A stretch of 51,055 bases of DNA, taken from contig JAJQIH010000038.1 of the NCBI GenBank assembly GCA_021199305.1, positions 1 to 51,055 of the forward strand. Reading direction: 5' to 3'. The notes under the pieces are model-generated. The model had not been told where the DNA came from and ran no database searches. It saw nothing but the letters and a program-made list of their open reading frames with translations. Shown piece after piece: positions 32,819 through 42,911 of the stretch. The stretch is from Ruminococcus sp. Lineage in GTDB: Bacteria > Bacillota > Clostridia > Oscillospirales > Ruminococcaceae. Position numbers and translations under genes: made by a program. Position 1 is the stretch's first letter, and every line of letters starts with the position of its first letter.

Positions 32819-33706
32819 ATGGCGAAAAAACGACTAGGAAAGGGAATGGACGCTTTATTTTCAGAAGCGCAGGAGGAACGCTCAGAGAGCGGCGAAAGCG
32901 CCGCTGTAAGCGTAAAAACTTCCGAAATTGAACCTAACAGAAACCAGCCGAGAAGAAGCTTTGACGAGGACGCAATTATAAACCTCGCCGATTCTATCAG
33001 GCAGCACGGCATTTTGCAGCCGATTCTGGTCAGACCGCTCGACAGCGGCGGCTATCAGATAGTTGCAGGCGAGCGGCGTTGGAGAGCCGCTAAAATGGTC
33101 GGACTTTCGGAGGTTCCGGTATTTATAAAGGAGCTTGACGATTTTCAGGCGATGCAGATAGCCTTGATTGAAAACCTTCAGCGAGAGGACTTAAATCCTA
33201 TCGAAGAAGCGGAAGGCTACGAGCGGCTGATGAAAAAGTACGATATGACGCAGGAGCAGATCTCCTCATCCGTCGGAAAGTCAAGACCAGCGGTTGCCAA
33301 CGCTTTGAGGCTTCTGACGCTCGACGAAGAAACTAAAGAGTTTTTGCAGGACTCGTCTATTACTGCCGGCCACGCAAGAGCGCTTTTGACCGTGTCGGAC
33401 CTGTCCTTGCGAAGCGAGCTGCTGCACAGAATTGTCAAGGAAGGCTTGTCGGTAAGGCAGACTGAAAGGCTTGCGGCGGACAGCAAGAATGTTGGTGAGC
33501 AAACCTCAATAAAATTTAAGGACATCTACGCAAAAGAGATAGAGGTTTCCTTGGCCGAGGTTTTCGGAAAGAAAAACGTAACGGTAACCCCCTCGTCAAA
33601 GGGCAGCTATCAGGTCAGGTTCAAGGTAAGCGACAAGGACGCTTTAAAGCAGCTTGCAACGCTGTGCGCTGAGTTTGAAATTGATAAGGGCAAGGAAAGC
33701 AAATAA
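32819..33706 (+). CDS. parB: Chromosome partitioning protein ParB/Spo0J
   Basis: 295 residues. N-terminal KKRLGKGMDALF helix that stimulates ParA, then NRNQPRRSFDEDAI, HGILQPILVRP, the GERRWRAAK CTP motif, and IENLQREDLNPIEEAEGYERL. HTH MTQEQISSSVGKSRPAVANALR. The C-terminal dimerisation segment is weakly conserved. Binds parS and spreads. AAGGAGG precedes the ATG. Confidence 0.95.
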   Translation: MAKKRLGKGMDALFSEAQEERSESGESAAVSVKTSEIEPNRNQPRRSFDEDAIINLADSIRQHGILQPILVRPLDSGGYQIVAGERRWRAAKMVGLSEVPVFIKELDDFQAMQIALIENLQREDLNPIEEAEGYERLMKKYDMTQEQISSSVGKSRPAVANALRLLTLDEETKEFLQDSSITAGHARALLTVSDLSLRSELLHRIVKEGLSVRQTERLAADSKNVGEQTSIKFKDIYAKEIEVSLAEVFGKKNVTVTPSSKGSYQVRFKVSDKDALKQLATLCAEFEIDKGKESK

Positions 33707-33718
33707 AGACTTTAATCA

Positions 33719-33918
33719 AATATACAAGAAAGAAAAGTTTTTCTATGTCGCCGCAGGGAGCGGAAATCTTCCGCCAAAAGAGTGGCAGGAAACGGCTTTA
33801 ATCCGAAAGATACAAGAAAAATAAAGAAAAGCTTTTCTGTGTCGCCGCAGGCGACAGGAAGCCCCCAAAAGCGACAAAGAAACGGCTTTTGCCAAAATAT
33901 ACAAGAAAAATAAAGGAG
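33719..33918 (+). repeat. Tandem ~88-base repeat, about 2.2 copies
   Basis: TACAAGAAA...AAAGAAAAG..TTTTTCT.TGTCGCCGCAGG... recurs with TACAAG at 33723, 33811 and 33900 (periods 88 and 89). The last partial copy contributes the AAAGGAG ribosome site of serS. Confidence 0.8.
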
Positions 33919-33927
33919 AAGAATGTA

Positions 33928-35208
33928 ATGATTGACATTAAGGAGCTAAGAACAAACCCACAGAGAGTCAAGGACAATATCAAAAAGAAGTTTCAGGACG
34001 AAAAGCTGCCGCTTGTAGACGAGGTGGTATCGCTTGACGCCGAATACCGTGAAACAAAAACGCTTGCCGACGAGCTAAGAAACAAGAGAAACGTAATGTC
34101 GAAGCAGATTGGCGGCTTGATGGCAAAGGGCGAGCGTGAGGAAGCTGAAAAGGTAAAGAGCGAGGTCAAGGAAATCGGCGCACGCTTAGAGGAGCTTTCT
34201 GCGAAGGAAACGGAGCTTGAAGCGAGAATAAGAGAAATAATGCTCGTTATTCCAAACTTTATTGACGAGAGAGTGCCAATTGGCAAGGACGACAGCGAAA
34301 ATGTTGAGATTGAACGCTTCGGCGAGCCAGCAGTTCCTGATTTTGAGGTTCCGTATCATGTTGATATTATGGAGCGTTTAAACGGAATTGATATTGATGC
34401 CGCAAGAAAGACCAGCGGAAACGGTTTTTACTATCTCTGCGGCGATATAGCAAGACTTCATTCGGCGATTTTATCCTACGCCAGAGATTTTATGATTGAC
34501 AGAGGCTTTACCTACTACATTCCGCCGTTTATGATAAGAAGCAATGTTGTAACGGGCGTTATGTCGTTTGCGGAAATGGAAGGAATGATGTACAAGATTG
34601 AGGGCGAGGACCTTTATCTGATTGGTACAAGCGAGCATTCGATGATAGGAAAGTTTATCGATACTATTTTAAAGAAGGAGGAGCTTCCTAAAACGCTTAC
34701 CTCCTACTCGCCATGCTTCAGAAAAGAGGTTGGCGCACACGGGATAGAGGAGCGTGGAGTTTACAGAATCCACCAGTTTGAGAAGCAGGAAATGATAGTT
34801 GTCTGCGAGCCTGAGGAGAGTATGGAGTGGTTTAAAAAGCTTTATACGAATACAGTTGATTTCTTCAGAACGCTTGATATTCCAGTAAGAACGCTCGAAT
34901 GCTGCTCGGGCGACCTTGCGGATTTAAAGGTCAAGAGCATAGACGTTGAAGCGTGGAGCCCAAGACAGAAAAAGTATTTCGAGGTAGGTTCCTGCTCGAA
35001 TTTAGGCGACGCTCAAGCGAGAAGATTGTCAATCAGAGTCAAGGATGAAAACGGAAATAAATACTTCCCACACACCCTTAACAACACGGTAGTTGCGCCG
35101 CCGAGAATGCTGATAGCATTTCTTGAAAACAATTTGAACGAAGACGGCAGCGTCAGAATACCTGAAAAGCTAAGACCGTATATGGGTCAGAAGTCGGTTA
35201 TCAAGTAG
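33928..35208 (+). CDS. serS: Seryl-tRNA synthetase
   Basis: 426 residues from ATG 33928 behind AAAGGAGAAG; an earlier in-frame ATG (33889) lies inside the tandem repeat. The N-terminal coiled-coil (about 25-100) clamps tRNA-Ser. Motif 2 SPCFRKEVGAHG (about 265) and motif 3 NTVVAPPRMLIAFLEN (about 390). No T-box leader was recognised. Confidence 0.95.
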   Translation: MIDIKELRTNPQRVKDNIKKKFQDEKLPLVDEVVSLDAEYRETKTLADELRNKRNVMSKQIGGLMAKGEREEAEKVKSEVKEIGARLEELSAKETELEARIREIMLVIPNFIDERVPIGKDDSENVEIERFGEPAVPDFEVPYHVDIMERLNGIDIDAARKTSGNGFYYLCGDIARLHSAILSYARDFMIDRGFTYYIPPFMIRSNVVTGVMSFAEMEGMMYKIEGEDLYLIGTSEHSMIGKFIDTILKKEELPKTLTSYSPCFRKEVGAHGIEERGVYRIHQFEKQEMIVVCEPEESMEWFKKLYTNTVDFFRTLDIPVRTLECCSGDLADLKVKSIDVEAWSPRQKKYFEVGSCSNLGDAQARRLSIRVKDENGNKYFPHTLNNTVVAPPRMLIAFLENNLNEDGSVRIPEKLRPYMGQKSVIK

Positions 35209-35324
35209 CTTCTGAAGCTCTCTGAGATGTGAGCGGATTTTGCCTGTGTCAGACAGGATTTATCAGCAGTTGTTGCAAATTTTGCAGCAGCTGTTTCTGA
35301 CAGAAAAAGCGGGAAATTCAACAG

Positions 35325-35353
35325 TTGACATTTGCGAAAAGATGTTGTATACT
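35325..35353 (+). promoter_or_regulatory. guaB promoter
   Basis: TTGACA (35325-35330), 17-base spacer, TATACT (35348-35353). Confidence 0.85.
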
Positions 35354-35385
35354 ATACTTTAATATTTAAGTGGAAAAAGGTTTAG

Positions 35386-36891
<1,506 letters not shown>

Positions 36892-36909
36892 TTGAACACA
36901 AAAGAGATA

Positions 36910-36944
36910 AAGCAGCAGATGATAAGTCTGCTGCTTAAGTTTTC
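36910..36944 (+). terminator. Terminator after guaB
   Basis: AAGCAGCAGA pairs perfectly with TCTGCTGCTT (36927-36936), then AAGTTTTCT. T-run short. Confidence 0.7.
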
Positions 36945-36997
36945 TGAAACAAAAAAGAGACCAGGCGAAAAAGCCCGATCGCTTTTGCTTTTAATTT

Positions 36998-38167
36998 TTA
37001 ATAGCTGTAACTATAGTAAAGATCAAACACTTCATCCGACAGCTCGCCATAGTCGATAAACGTATCAACTACACTTGCTATATCTATTACGCACCAATCG
37101 CCGTCATATCTGATAACCGTCAACGTTTCTGAATCGCTGCCGTTATTGTCGGCACCTGTCGTATAAGTCGATACGTCAACTTCATAACCAATCTCGCCTT
37201 TTAGTCCGTATTCGTCGTAATCTGAAACTTCATCCTCGCTCATTTTGCGAACCTCGAGAATTTCGTATTCTACGTCAACATCAGGATACTGCTGCTTGTA
37301 AAGGCTACCCATTCTTTGACAGCCGAGCTTAAAGGTCTGAATGTCGCTTCCTTCGCCCTGCTCAACATAAGCTATCAAAGCTGTATCGCCCATCGCTTCG
37401 CGGAAGTCATCATACTCGAAATCTTCCATTGCTTCGTAATAAGCTTCTACCGCATCGTCATATCCGCCCGACGAGAAGAAAATGAAGTAAATCAAAAGTC
37501 CCGCGCCGATTAAGAGAAGCAAAATTACTATTAGAATTACAATAAGTAAGCCGTTGCCCTTTTTCTTTGGCTGCGCCTGAACAGGTGCGCCGTAGACGCC
37601 GTTTGGATCTGCCTGATAATAAGGCTGGCCTTGTGGGTACGGCTGATTTGGCTGCTGATACGGTTGTCCCTGTGGATAAGGCTGACCTGGCTGAGCGTTC
37701 GTATCGGCTGCTGCCTGTGTCGGTTCAGCGTTTGACGGCGTATAAGCTACAAACGGACCTGGATCCGACGAGCGTGGCGTGTTGTAAGGATTCTTTTCGT
37801 TTACAACTGGCTGCGGCTCTGGAGTTGGTTCAGGAATTGGCTCAGGTTGTGGAGCAGGCTCGGGTTGAACAACTGGCTCAACAACAGGTTCAGGAGCTGG
37901 CTGTGGAACTGGCTCTACTACTGGTTCTGCCACTGGTTCAGGCCCTGCTACTGGTTGAACAGGCTCTGGAATTGGTTCTGGTTGAACTGGCTCTACTACT
38001 GGCTGTGGAGCTGGTTCGGGAGCTGGCTGAGCTACAGGTTCTGCTACTGGCTGTGGAACTGGCTCAGGTGCAGGCTGTACAACCTTCATTACTTTAGCGC
38101 CGCAGGAAGCGCAGAAGTTAGCGCCCTCGGAAAGCGGCGTACCGCAGTTTGCACAAAATTTTGACAT
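36998..38167 (-). CDS. Zinc-ribbon membrane protein with Pro/Glu/Val repeats
   Basis: 389 residues. N-terminal zinc ribbon CANCG...CASCG (Cys 5, 8, 19, 22). Then ~110 residues of PEPVPQP-like repeats, a Gln/Pro/Gly/Tyr-rich linker, one membrane helix (about 207-232) and an extracytoplasmic domain of ~155 residues rich in Asp/Glu/Tyr. The zinc ribbon would be cytoplasmic. The same plan occurs in the paralogue at 38871-39614. Function unknown; zinc-ribbon/TM proteins of this type are common in Clostridia. Confidence 0.8.
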   Translation of the reverse strand: MSKFCANCGTPLSEGANFCASCGAKVMKVVQPAPEPVPQPVAEPVAQPAPEPAPQPVVEPVQPEPIPEPVQPVAGPEPVAEPVVEPVPQPAPEPVVEPVVQPEPAPQPEPIPEPTPEPQPVVNEKNPYNTPRSSDPGPFVAYTPSNAEPTQAAADTNAQPGQPYPQGQPYQQPNQPYPQGQPYYQADPNGVYGAPVQAQPKKKGNGLLIVILIVILLLLIGAGLLIYFIFFSSGGYDDAVEAYYEAMEDFEYDDFREAMGDTALIAYVEQGEGSDIQTFKLGCQRMGSLYKQQYPDVDVEYEILEVRKMSEDEVSDYDEYGLKGEIGYEVDVSTYTTGADNNGSDSETLTVIRYDGDWCVIDIASVVDTFIDYGELSDEVFDLYYSYSY

Positions 38168-38285
38168 GGAAATATCCCCCTTTATGTTTTTACGTTTTTC
38201 AAGTCAGGCAATTTTGCCTTGTACCAAAATAATAGCATAAAATCGTTAAAAAGTAAACCATTTTACATTATTTTTTCAAACATTA

Positions 38286-38450
38286 TAGGGCACGCATTAT
38301 GCTTCGCAAAACGCTGGGCGGCATAGCCGCCACATTCTATTATCAACAGTCTTTTGAAAAATAGAATGACAAAATTAGTAAAAATAACAACACGCATTAG
38401 GCTACGCTGTAACACGCATTAAGCTACGTTTAACGCTGGGCGGCGGGTTT
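38286..38450 (-). repeat. Composite dispersed repeat, copy F (inverted, no 88-base block)
   Basis: Read on the minus strand: GCGTTAAACGTAGCTTAATG, a second unit, ACTAATTTTGTCATTCTATT, CTGTTGATAATAGAATGTGG, the GGCGGC/GCCGCC hairpin, and GCGTTTTGCGAAGCATAATG. Very close to copy D across the GATAGAATG-type junction. Confidence 0.7.
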
Positions 38451-38552
38451 CACTTGCTTTTTTCAGTGACGATGTACCGCCACAAAACGTTGAATAGCAG
38501 AGCAAAGCTCCTTGTTGATGGGAACGCAAGAGAATACAACCTAAAACAGAGT

Positions 38553-38646
38553 TCCCGCCCGCACCGCCCTTTATGAAAAGGTTGCAATACACCACTTTCG
38601 TGGCGTATTGCGGATTTAAAATTTTCAGCGATCTGGTCGCTGAAAA
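38553..38646 (+). repeat. Double-hairpin dispersed repeat, copy 2
   Basis: CCCGCCCGCACCGCCCTTTA, AAAAGGTTGCAATAC, hairpin CAATACACCAC/GTGGCGTATTG, then the perfect stem ATTTTCAGCGA/TCGCTGAAAAT. Matches the reverse complement of 61-178. Confidence 0.65.
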
Positions 38647-38870
38647 TGATCTTAATAAGAAAATGAAGTTACTGAACCGCCGCCCTGTAGGTGCTGTTAT
38701 CGAACAGCGGTTTTATGCTATTTAGAAACAGAGAGAGCAAAGAACAAAGCAAAGTTAATAAAAAGTTTTACTCATCTCTATCCCAGTTACCCTCTCATTA
38801 TAAATTTCTCTCCACATCCTTTATTCTCTGTCGTGTTTGTTATTCAGGCACGGCTTATTTTCCTGTTCTT

Positions 38871-39614
38871 CTACTTGCTATTTCCATTATACGCGTCCAG
38901 TTCGTCCTCATAGTCGTCCTCGCTCATCTGACTGTAGAAAACGGCGTCGGAGATCAGTCCCAAAGCATCGTAGGTGCACCACTCTGCGCCGACCTTCAGC
39001 ACCGTGAACGTCTTTTCCTCGTCGTAGTCGTCAAAGCTCTGCACAACCTCGACCTCGTAGCCGCCGCTGGCGTCAATCTGAAAGCCCTGTCCGTAAGAAT
39101 CCGACTTAGAGCGTTTGTAGGCTAAAAGGTCAATGTCGTCAAGCTCCTTTACGCTTTTTATGGTGACCTTAAAGTCGCTTGTTTCCTTTGCTGCAGCGCT
39201 GATTGAAATCAGACGCTCTGTTCCTGTTTTCATATCAGAAATTGAAACGTCGTAGTAGTCGTCAGCAGCGGTTCTCAAAACCTCCTCGCCGACAGCAATT
39301 TTAAGGTCGTTGAAATCGCCATCACCGTTTAAAATATTAAGGTAGGAGTTTATCGCAGCTTCGTAAGTGTTGCTTTTTATGTAGGTTGCGATGATAAAGA
39401 TTGCGAAAACGACGATAATCGCCACGGCGACAATTCCGATTATAGCATCTCTGAAGGGGAGAGATTTAAACTTTACCGCTTTTTCAGCAATAATGCTTTT
39501 TGTGGAGGAAGTATTTGTGGCTTGCGGTTGCGTGATAATTTCTTCGCCGCAAAAAGGACAGAACTTTTCGTCTGGCGAAAGCTCTGCGCCGCAAATATGG
39601 CAAAAGTTTTGCAT
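38871..39614 (-). CDS. Zinc-ribbon membrane protein, shorter paralogue
   Basis: 247 residues from ATG 39614, chosen since AAGGAG lies seven bases upstream; the frame is open to 39632. Zinc ribbon CHICG...CPFCG (Cys 5, 8, 19, 22), a short linker instead of Pro repeats, one membrane helix (about 56-82), and an outside domain whose order (YEAAINSYL..., a Tyr/Asp-rich middle, VGAEWCTYDALGL near the end) parallels YDDAVEAYYEAM and YDGDWCVIDIASV of the 36998 gene. Confidence 0.78.
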   Translation of the reverse strand: MQNFCHICGAELSPDEKFCPFCGEEIITQPQATNTSSTKSIIAEKAVKFKSLPFRDAIIGIVAVAIIVVFAIFIIATYIKSNTYEAAINSYLNILNGDGDFNDLKIAVGEEVLRTAADDYYDVSISDMKTGTERLISISAAAKETSDFKVTIKSVKELDDIDLLAYKRSKSDSYGQGFQIDASGGYEVEVVQSFDDYDEEKTFTVLKVGAEWCTYDALGLISDAVFYSQMSEDDYEDELDAYNGNSK

Positions 39615-39646
39615 ACTCTCACTCCTTATCAAGTGTTAAATGCTGT

Positions 39647-40816
39647 CTAGTCAAGTAAAACCTGCTTGCCGCGCCTGAAAGCACGTCTGTAAACTCTGCT
39701 TGAAATCCCGCAGACTATCTCGTAGTTGATTGTACCGCAAAGCGACGCTATATCGTCGACAGTAATTTCCTCATCGCCCTGCTTACCTATTAAAATAACG
39801 TCGTCGCCAACCTCAACCTCAGCGTTCGTAGCGTCGACGGTTATCTGATCCATACAAACTCGCCCTACAACCTTGCATCTTGTGCCGTTTATAAGAACCT
39901 CGCCCTTGTTTGAAAGAAGTCTGGGGTAGCCGTCTGCGTAGCCAACAGTAACTGTAGCGAGCTTCATATCTGTATGAGCCTGAAAGGTTCTGCCGTAGCC
40001 GACAAAGGTTCCGCTCTTTATTGTCTTTACCATAGAAACGGTGGAAACAAGCTCCATTGCCGGTTTTATTTCTATAGGAAGCTCAAGCGAGCTGTCAGGC
40101 TTCAGCCCGTAAAGAATAATTCCAAGCCTTGCAAGGTCAGAGCCTTCAGGGTCGGTATAAACGCCGCCCGCTGAATTTAACCAATGACAGCAGCCAACGT
40201 AGTATTCGTCCTGTTCGAGCTTAAAGCGAACCTCCTTGATTTTATCAATCTGCAATCTGGTATATGCTTCGTCGTCTGCGTTGGTTGAATCTGCAACGCA
40301 AAGGTGAGTGAAAATTCCTCCGACGACAAGGTTCTCAAGTCTGTAAATTTTCTCCGCCTCACGTACAGCAAGACCTGTATCATCACAGGGAATACCAATT
40401 CTCGACATTCCCGTATCGAATTTTATGTGAACCTTTACTCTTGCCGTTCCCTTGAATTTGCTTGAAACGAAGGAGTCAAGCGCTTCGGCGTATTCGTAGC
40501 TCATACAAGCCTGAATGATGTCGTACTGAATAAGCCTGTCTGCTTCGGTGGGATCTGTATAGCCAAGAATCAGAATGTTTCCTCTTATCTGCTGCTCACG
40601 AAGCTTTATCGCTTCGTCTATATTTGCGACCGCAAACCACTTGACGCCGAGTTCTTTTTCAAGACAGGAGGCAACCGCCTTTGCGCTGTGTCCGTAAGCG
40701 TTCGCTTTTACAACGCACATCAGCGGTATATCGCCAATAGCTCTCTGGTAGTTTTTAGCGTTAAAAATAATATTGTCGAGATTGATGTTTGCGACAGTTC
40801 TTTTGGTATAGTACAT
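39647..40816 (-). CDS. alr: Alanine racemase
   Basis: 389 residues. PLP-binding lysine in MCVVKANAYGHSAKAV (Lys37), the second-base Tyr region VGYGRTF, and C-terminal VCMDQITVDAT. Makes D-alanine for peptidoglycan. Start ATG 40816 with GAGGA 11 bases upstream. The gene lies 32 bases before the minus-strand zinc-ribbon gene and may be cotranscribed with it. Confidence 0.94.
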   Translation of the reverse strand: MYYTKRTVANINLDNIIFNAKNYQRAIGDIPLMCVVKANAYGHSAKAVASCLEKELGVKWFAVANIDEAIKLREQQIRGNILILGYTDPTEADRLIQYDIIQACMSYEYAEALDSFVSSKFKGTARVKVHIKFDTGMSRIGIPCDDTGLAVREAEKIYRLENLVVGGIFTHLCVADSTNADDEAYTRLQIDKIKEVRFKLEQDEYYVGCCHWLNSAGGVYTDPEGSDLARLGIILYGLKPDSSLELPIEIKPAMELVSTVSMVKTIKSGTFVGYGRTFQAHTDMKLATVTVGYADGYPRLLSNKGEVLINGTRCKVVGRVCMDQITVDATNAEVEVGDDVILIGKQGDEEITVDDIASLCGTINYEIVCGISSRVYRRAFRRGKQVLLD

Positions 40817-40903
40817 AAAAAATCAGTCCTCACCTATTGAAATATTTAAAAATATGTGTTATCCTTAATGGTGTGAATTAAAACGCAATAAGGGGAATTA
40901 TGA

Positions 40904-41464
40904 ATGAAGGTACAAAAACCATTAGCTATGTGTTTTTCAGGTCACAGACCCGAAATGCTTCCTGGAAAGGGAAACAGATCAGTTGAAGGGTATAAGCAGC
41001 TGAAAAGTATGGTTGACCTGCACGTATACGACGCTATAAACGAAGGCTATTCGGTTTTTTATACCGGAATGGCTCGTGGGGTAGATTTATTAGCGGCGCT
41101 TACCGTACTTTCATACAGAAATATATATCGGCATATAAAGCTTATATGCGTCATACCATATCGGCATCAGAACGACAAGTATATCAAAAAAGATGCTTAC
41201 GATTATGGCTGGATAACATATAGAGCCGATCAGGTTATATGCCTTCAGGAAGATTATTCGAGAGATTGTATGCGAAAGCGCAATCAATATATGGTTGACC
41301 ATTCGGACAAGCTTTTAGCGGTTGTCAAGAACTACAAAAGCGGAACGGGAATGACCATAAATATGGCAAAGAGAAAGGGGATCCCGATTGATATAATCGA
41401 TTTGAATTCGCTCGAGCCGCTGCTTGAGCCGAGTCCTGACTCCGCCCCCGATTACCTTAAATAA
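40904..41464 (+). CDS. SLOG-family protein (DUF1273/YpsA-like)
   Basis: 186 residues. N-terminal CFSGHRPEMLPG, VFYTGMARGVDLLAAL and a C-terminal SGTGMTINMAKRKGIPI match the DUF1273/YpsA branch of the SLOG (Rossmann, nucleotide-binding) superfamily. YpsA influences cell division in Bacillus; its ligand is not settled. AAGGGG precedes the ATG. Divergent from alr. Confidence 0.8.
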   Translation: MKVQKPLAMCFSGHRPEMLPGKGNRSVEGYKQLKSMVDLHVYDAINEGYSVFYTGMARGVDLLAALTVLSYRNIYRHIKLICVIPYRHQNDKYIKKDAYDYGWITYRADQVICLQEDYSRDCMRKRNQYMVDHSDKLLAVVKNYKSGTGMTINMAKRKGIPIDIIDLNSLEPLLEPSPDSAPDYLK

Positions 41465-41535
41465 GTGTACACCGAAATTGTAAAAATTGCAAGCATTTTT
41501 AGTAAATAGCTTGAAACCTGAAAGGAAATGAATAA

Positions 41536-42453
41536 ATGGCAAAGGTTACAAACGCAAAGAAGAAGAGAAAATCTCAGGCGTCAGTTGCAATGGTTTATTT
41601 TATAACGCTTGTGATTGTGCTTGTTGTTGTCGGCGGAATCGCTATGCTTATAATGACAAGGCTTGTGCTTGACGACGATACTACAACTACCGTTTCCGAG
41701 GAGGATACAACGCCTACAAGTCAGGACAACACAACCTCGCTTTATATGCTTGTAAGCGACAGCGGCGAACTTGAAATGTCGGTTGTCGCAAGAGTCCTGC
41801 CGTCGTCGAAAGAAATTATACTTTTGCCAATTTCAGAAAAAACGCTTATAGAAAGCGGAAGCAAGACGCTCGAAAGCATTTATAGCTCAACAGGCTCGCA
41901 GGGCGTTTTAACGGAGATTGAAACGCTGCTCGGAACAGAGATGGATAACTATATTGTTTTGGACCACGACAATTTTGAAAACACAATAGACTATCTGTCG
42001 TCAATTTCCTACACGATAACGGAGGATATGTACTATATTGATGAAAATTCAGACGATATAGTAAACTACGCCGAGGGCGACGAGCTGACGCTCTTTGGCT
42101 CGGAGCTTCGTCCGCTTATAACCTATCCTCTTTACGAGGACGGCGCAAGCGAGAATGTAAGAGTTTGCGGCGAGCTTTTAACGGAGGTTATAAACCAGGC
42201 GTTTGATACAACGCTCAGCGTTCAGAATTTAGGCTCAACCTACAGCTCGATGCTTAAAAATTCTGACGACAAGGATTTCCTTTTAAGCGACTACGAGGAC
42301 TCGATTTACGACAACATTCAATACATAATCGACAACGCTAACGAGCCTGCAAGCTACATTACCGCAACAGGCACTTGGAGCGACGACGATTCAACCTTCA
42401 CAGTAGACGAAACCTTCAAGGAGCAGCTGGTTTCAATTTTCGAGCTTGAATAG
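41536..42453 (+). CDS. Membrane-anchored LCP-like protein lacking the catalytic arginine motif
   Basis: 305 residues: a basic N-terminus (about 1-16), one membrane helix (about 18-42), a Thr/Asp-rich linker, and an outside domain. SLYMLVSDSG, EIILLPISEKTLI and LLGTEMDNYIVLDHDNFENT follow the order of LytR-CpsA-Psr domains. The usual SIPRDT (catalytic Arg) is replaced by PISEKT, so transferase activity is doubtful. AAAGGA lies upstream. Probably cotranscribed with the next two genes. Confidence 0.6.
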   Translation: MAKVTNAKKKRKSQASVAMVYFITLVIVLVVVGGIAMLIMTRLVLDDDTTTTVSEEDTTPTSQDNTTSLYMLVSDSGELEMSVVARVLPSSKEIILLPISEKTLIESGSKTLESIYSSTGSQGVLTEIETLLGTEMDNYIVLDHDNFENTIDYLSSISYTITEDMYYIDENSDDIVNYAEGDELTLFGSELRPLITYPLYEDGASENVRVCGELLTEVINQAFDTTLSVQNLGSTYSSMLKNSDDKDFLLSDYEDSIYDNIQYIIDNANEPASYITATGTWSDDDSTFTVDETFKEQLVSIFELE

Positions 42454-42488
42454 TGAAGTTGTAACTCCGATACGAAAGGACTGAAATT

Positions 42489-42851
42489 ATGAAGCTTATG
42501 GTTTTCATTTTAAACAGAACCGAAAGGCTGGAAATGCTTCTGGAGGGATTTTCAAACGCTGGAGTTGGCGGAGCTACCATTATTGATTCAGCGGGTCTTG
42601 CGCAAACGCTCAACAGCCTTGACTCATCCCTTCTGACTTCAACTGTCAGGGAGCTTTTAGGCTCTTCAGGCTCAGACGGCAACAAAACCATTCTTTCAGC
42701 TATAAGGGACGATCAGCTTGAAACTGTCCGCAAGGTTATATATGCCGCTGTCGGTGACCTGTCCTTGCCGAATACCGGAATTTTGTTTACGCTGCCTATC
42801 GACTTTGCCGAAGGGTTGCCGATTCCGAACCAGCCGAAAGAAAACAAGTGA
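42489..42851 (+). CDS. P-II-like small regulatory protein
   Basis: 120 residues. MVFILNRTERLEMLLEGFSN, GVGGATIIDSAG and C-terminal VGDLSLPNTGILFTLPI follow the ferredoxin-like P-II/GlnB-like pattern seen in Firmicute proteins of unknown role. The uridylylated T-loop tyrosine motif of true GlnB is not evident. AAAGGA precedes the ATG. Lies between the LCP-like gene and glyS. Confidence 0.6.
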   Translation: MKLMVFILNRTERLEMLLEGFSNAGVGGATIIDSAGLAQTLNSLDSSLLTSTVRELLGSSGSDGNKTILSAIRDDQLETVRKVIYAAVGDLSLPNTGILFTLPIDFAEGLPIPNQPKENK

Positions 42852-42911
42852 TTTACTTTACCACAGGAAAAATCTGAAAAATTAAAATAAAAGATCTGAA
42901 AGGAGCTTTGT

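Larger units (their letters stand above)
38168..38870. other. Repeat-filled gap between zinc-ribbon paralogues
   Basis: It contains an inverted composite-repeat copy (38286-38450), double-hairpin repeat copy 2 (38553-38646) and a tail (38735-38775, GCAAAGTTAATAAAAAGTTT) that resembles the window end (51030-51055). No gene is seen. Confidence 0.65.

Noticed and set aside
37567-38164. Long plus-strand frames rich in Leu/Trp opposite the zinc-ribbon gene
   Set aside because: They are antisense products of the Pro/Glu/Val repeat DNA. The minus-strand frame has a zinc ribbon, membrane helix and SD.
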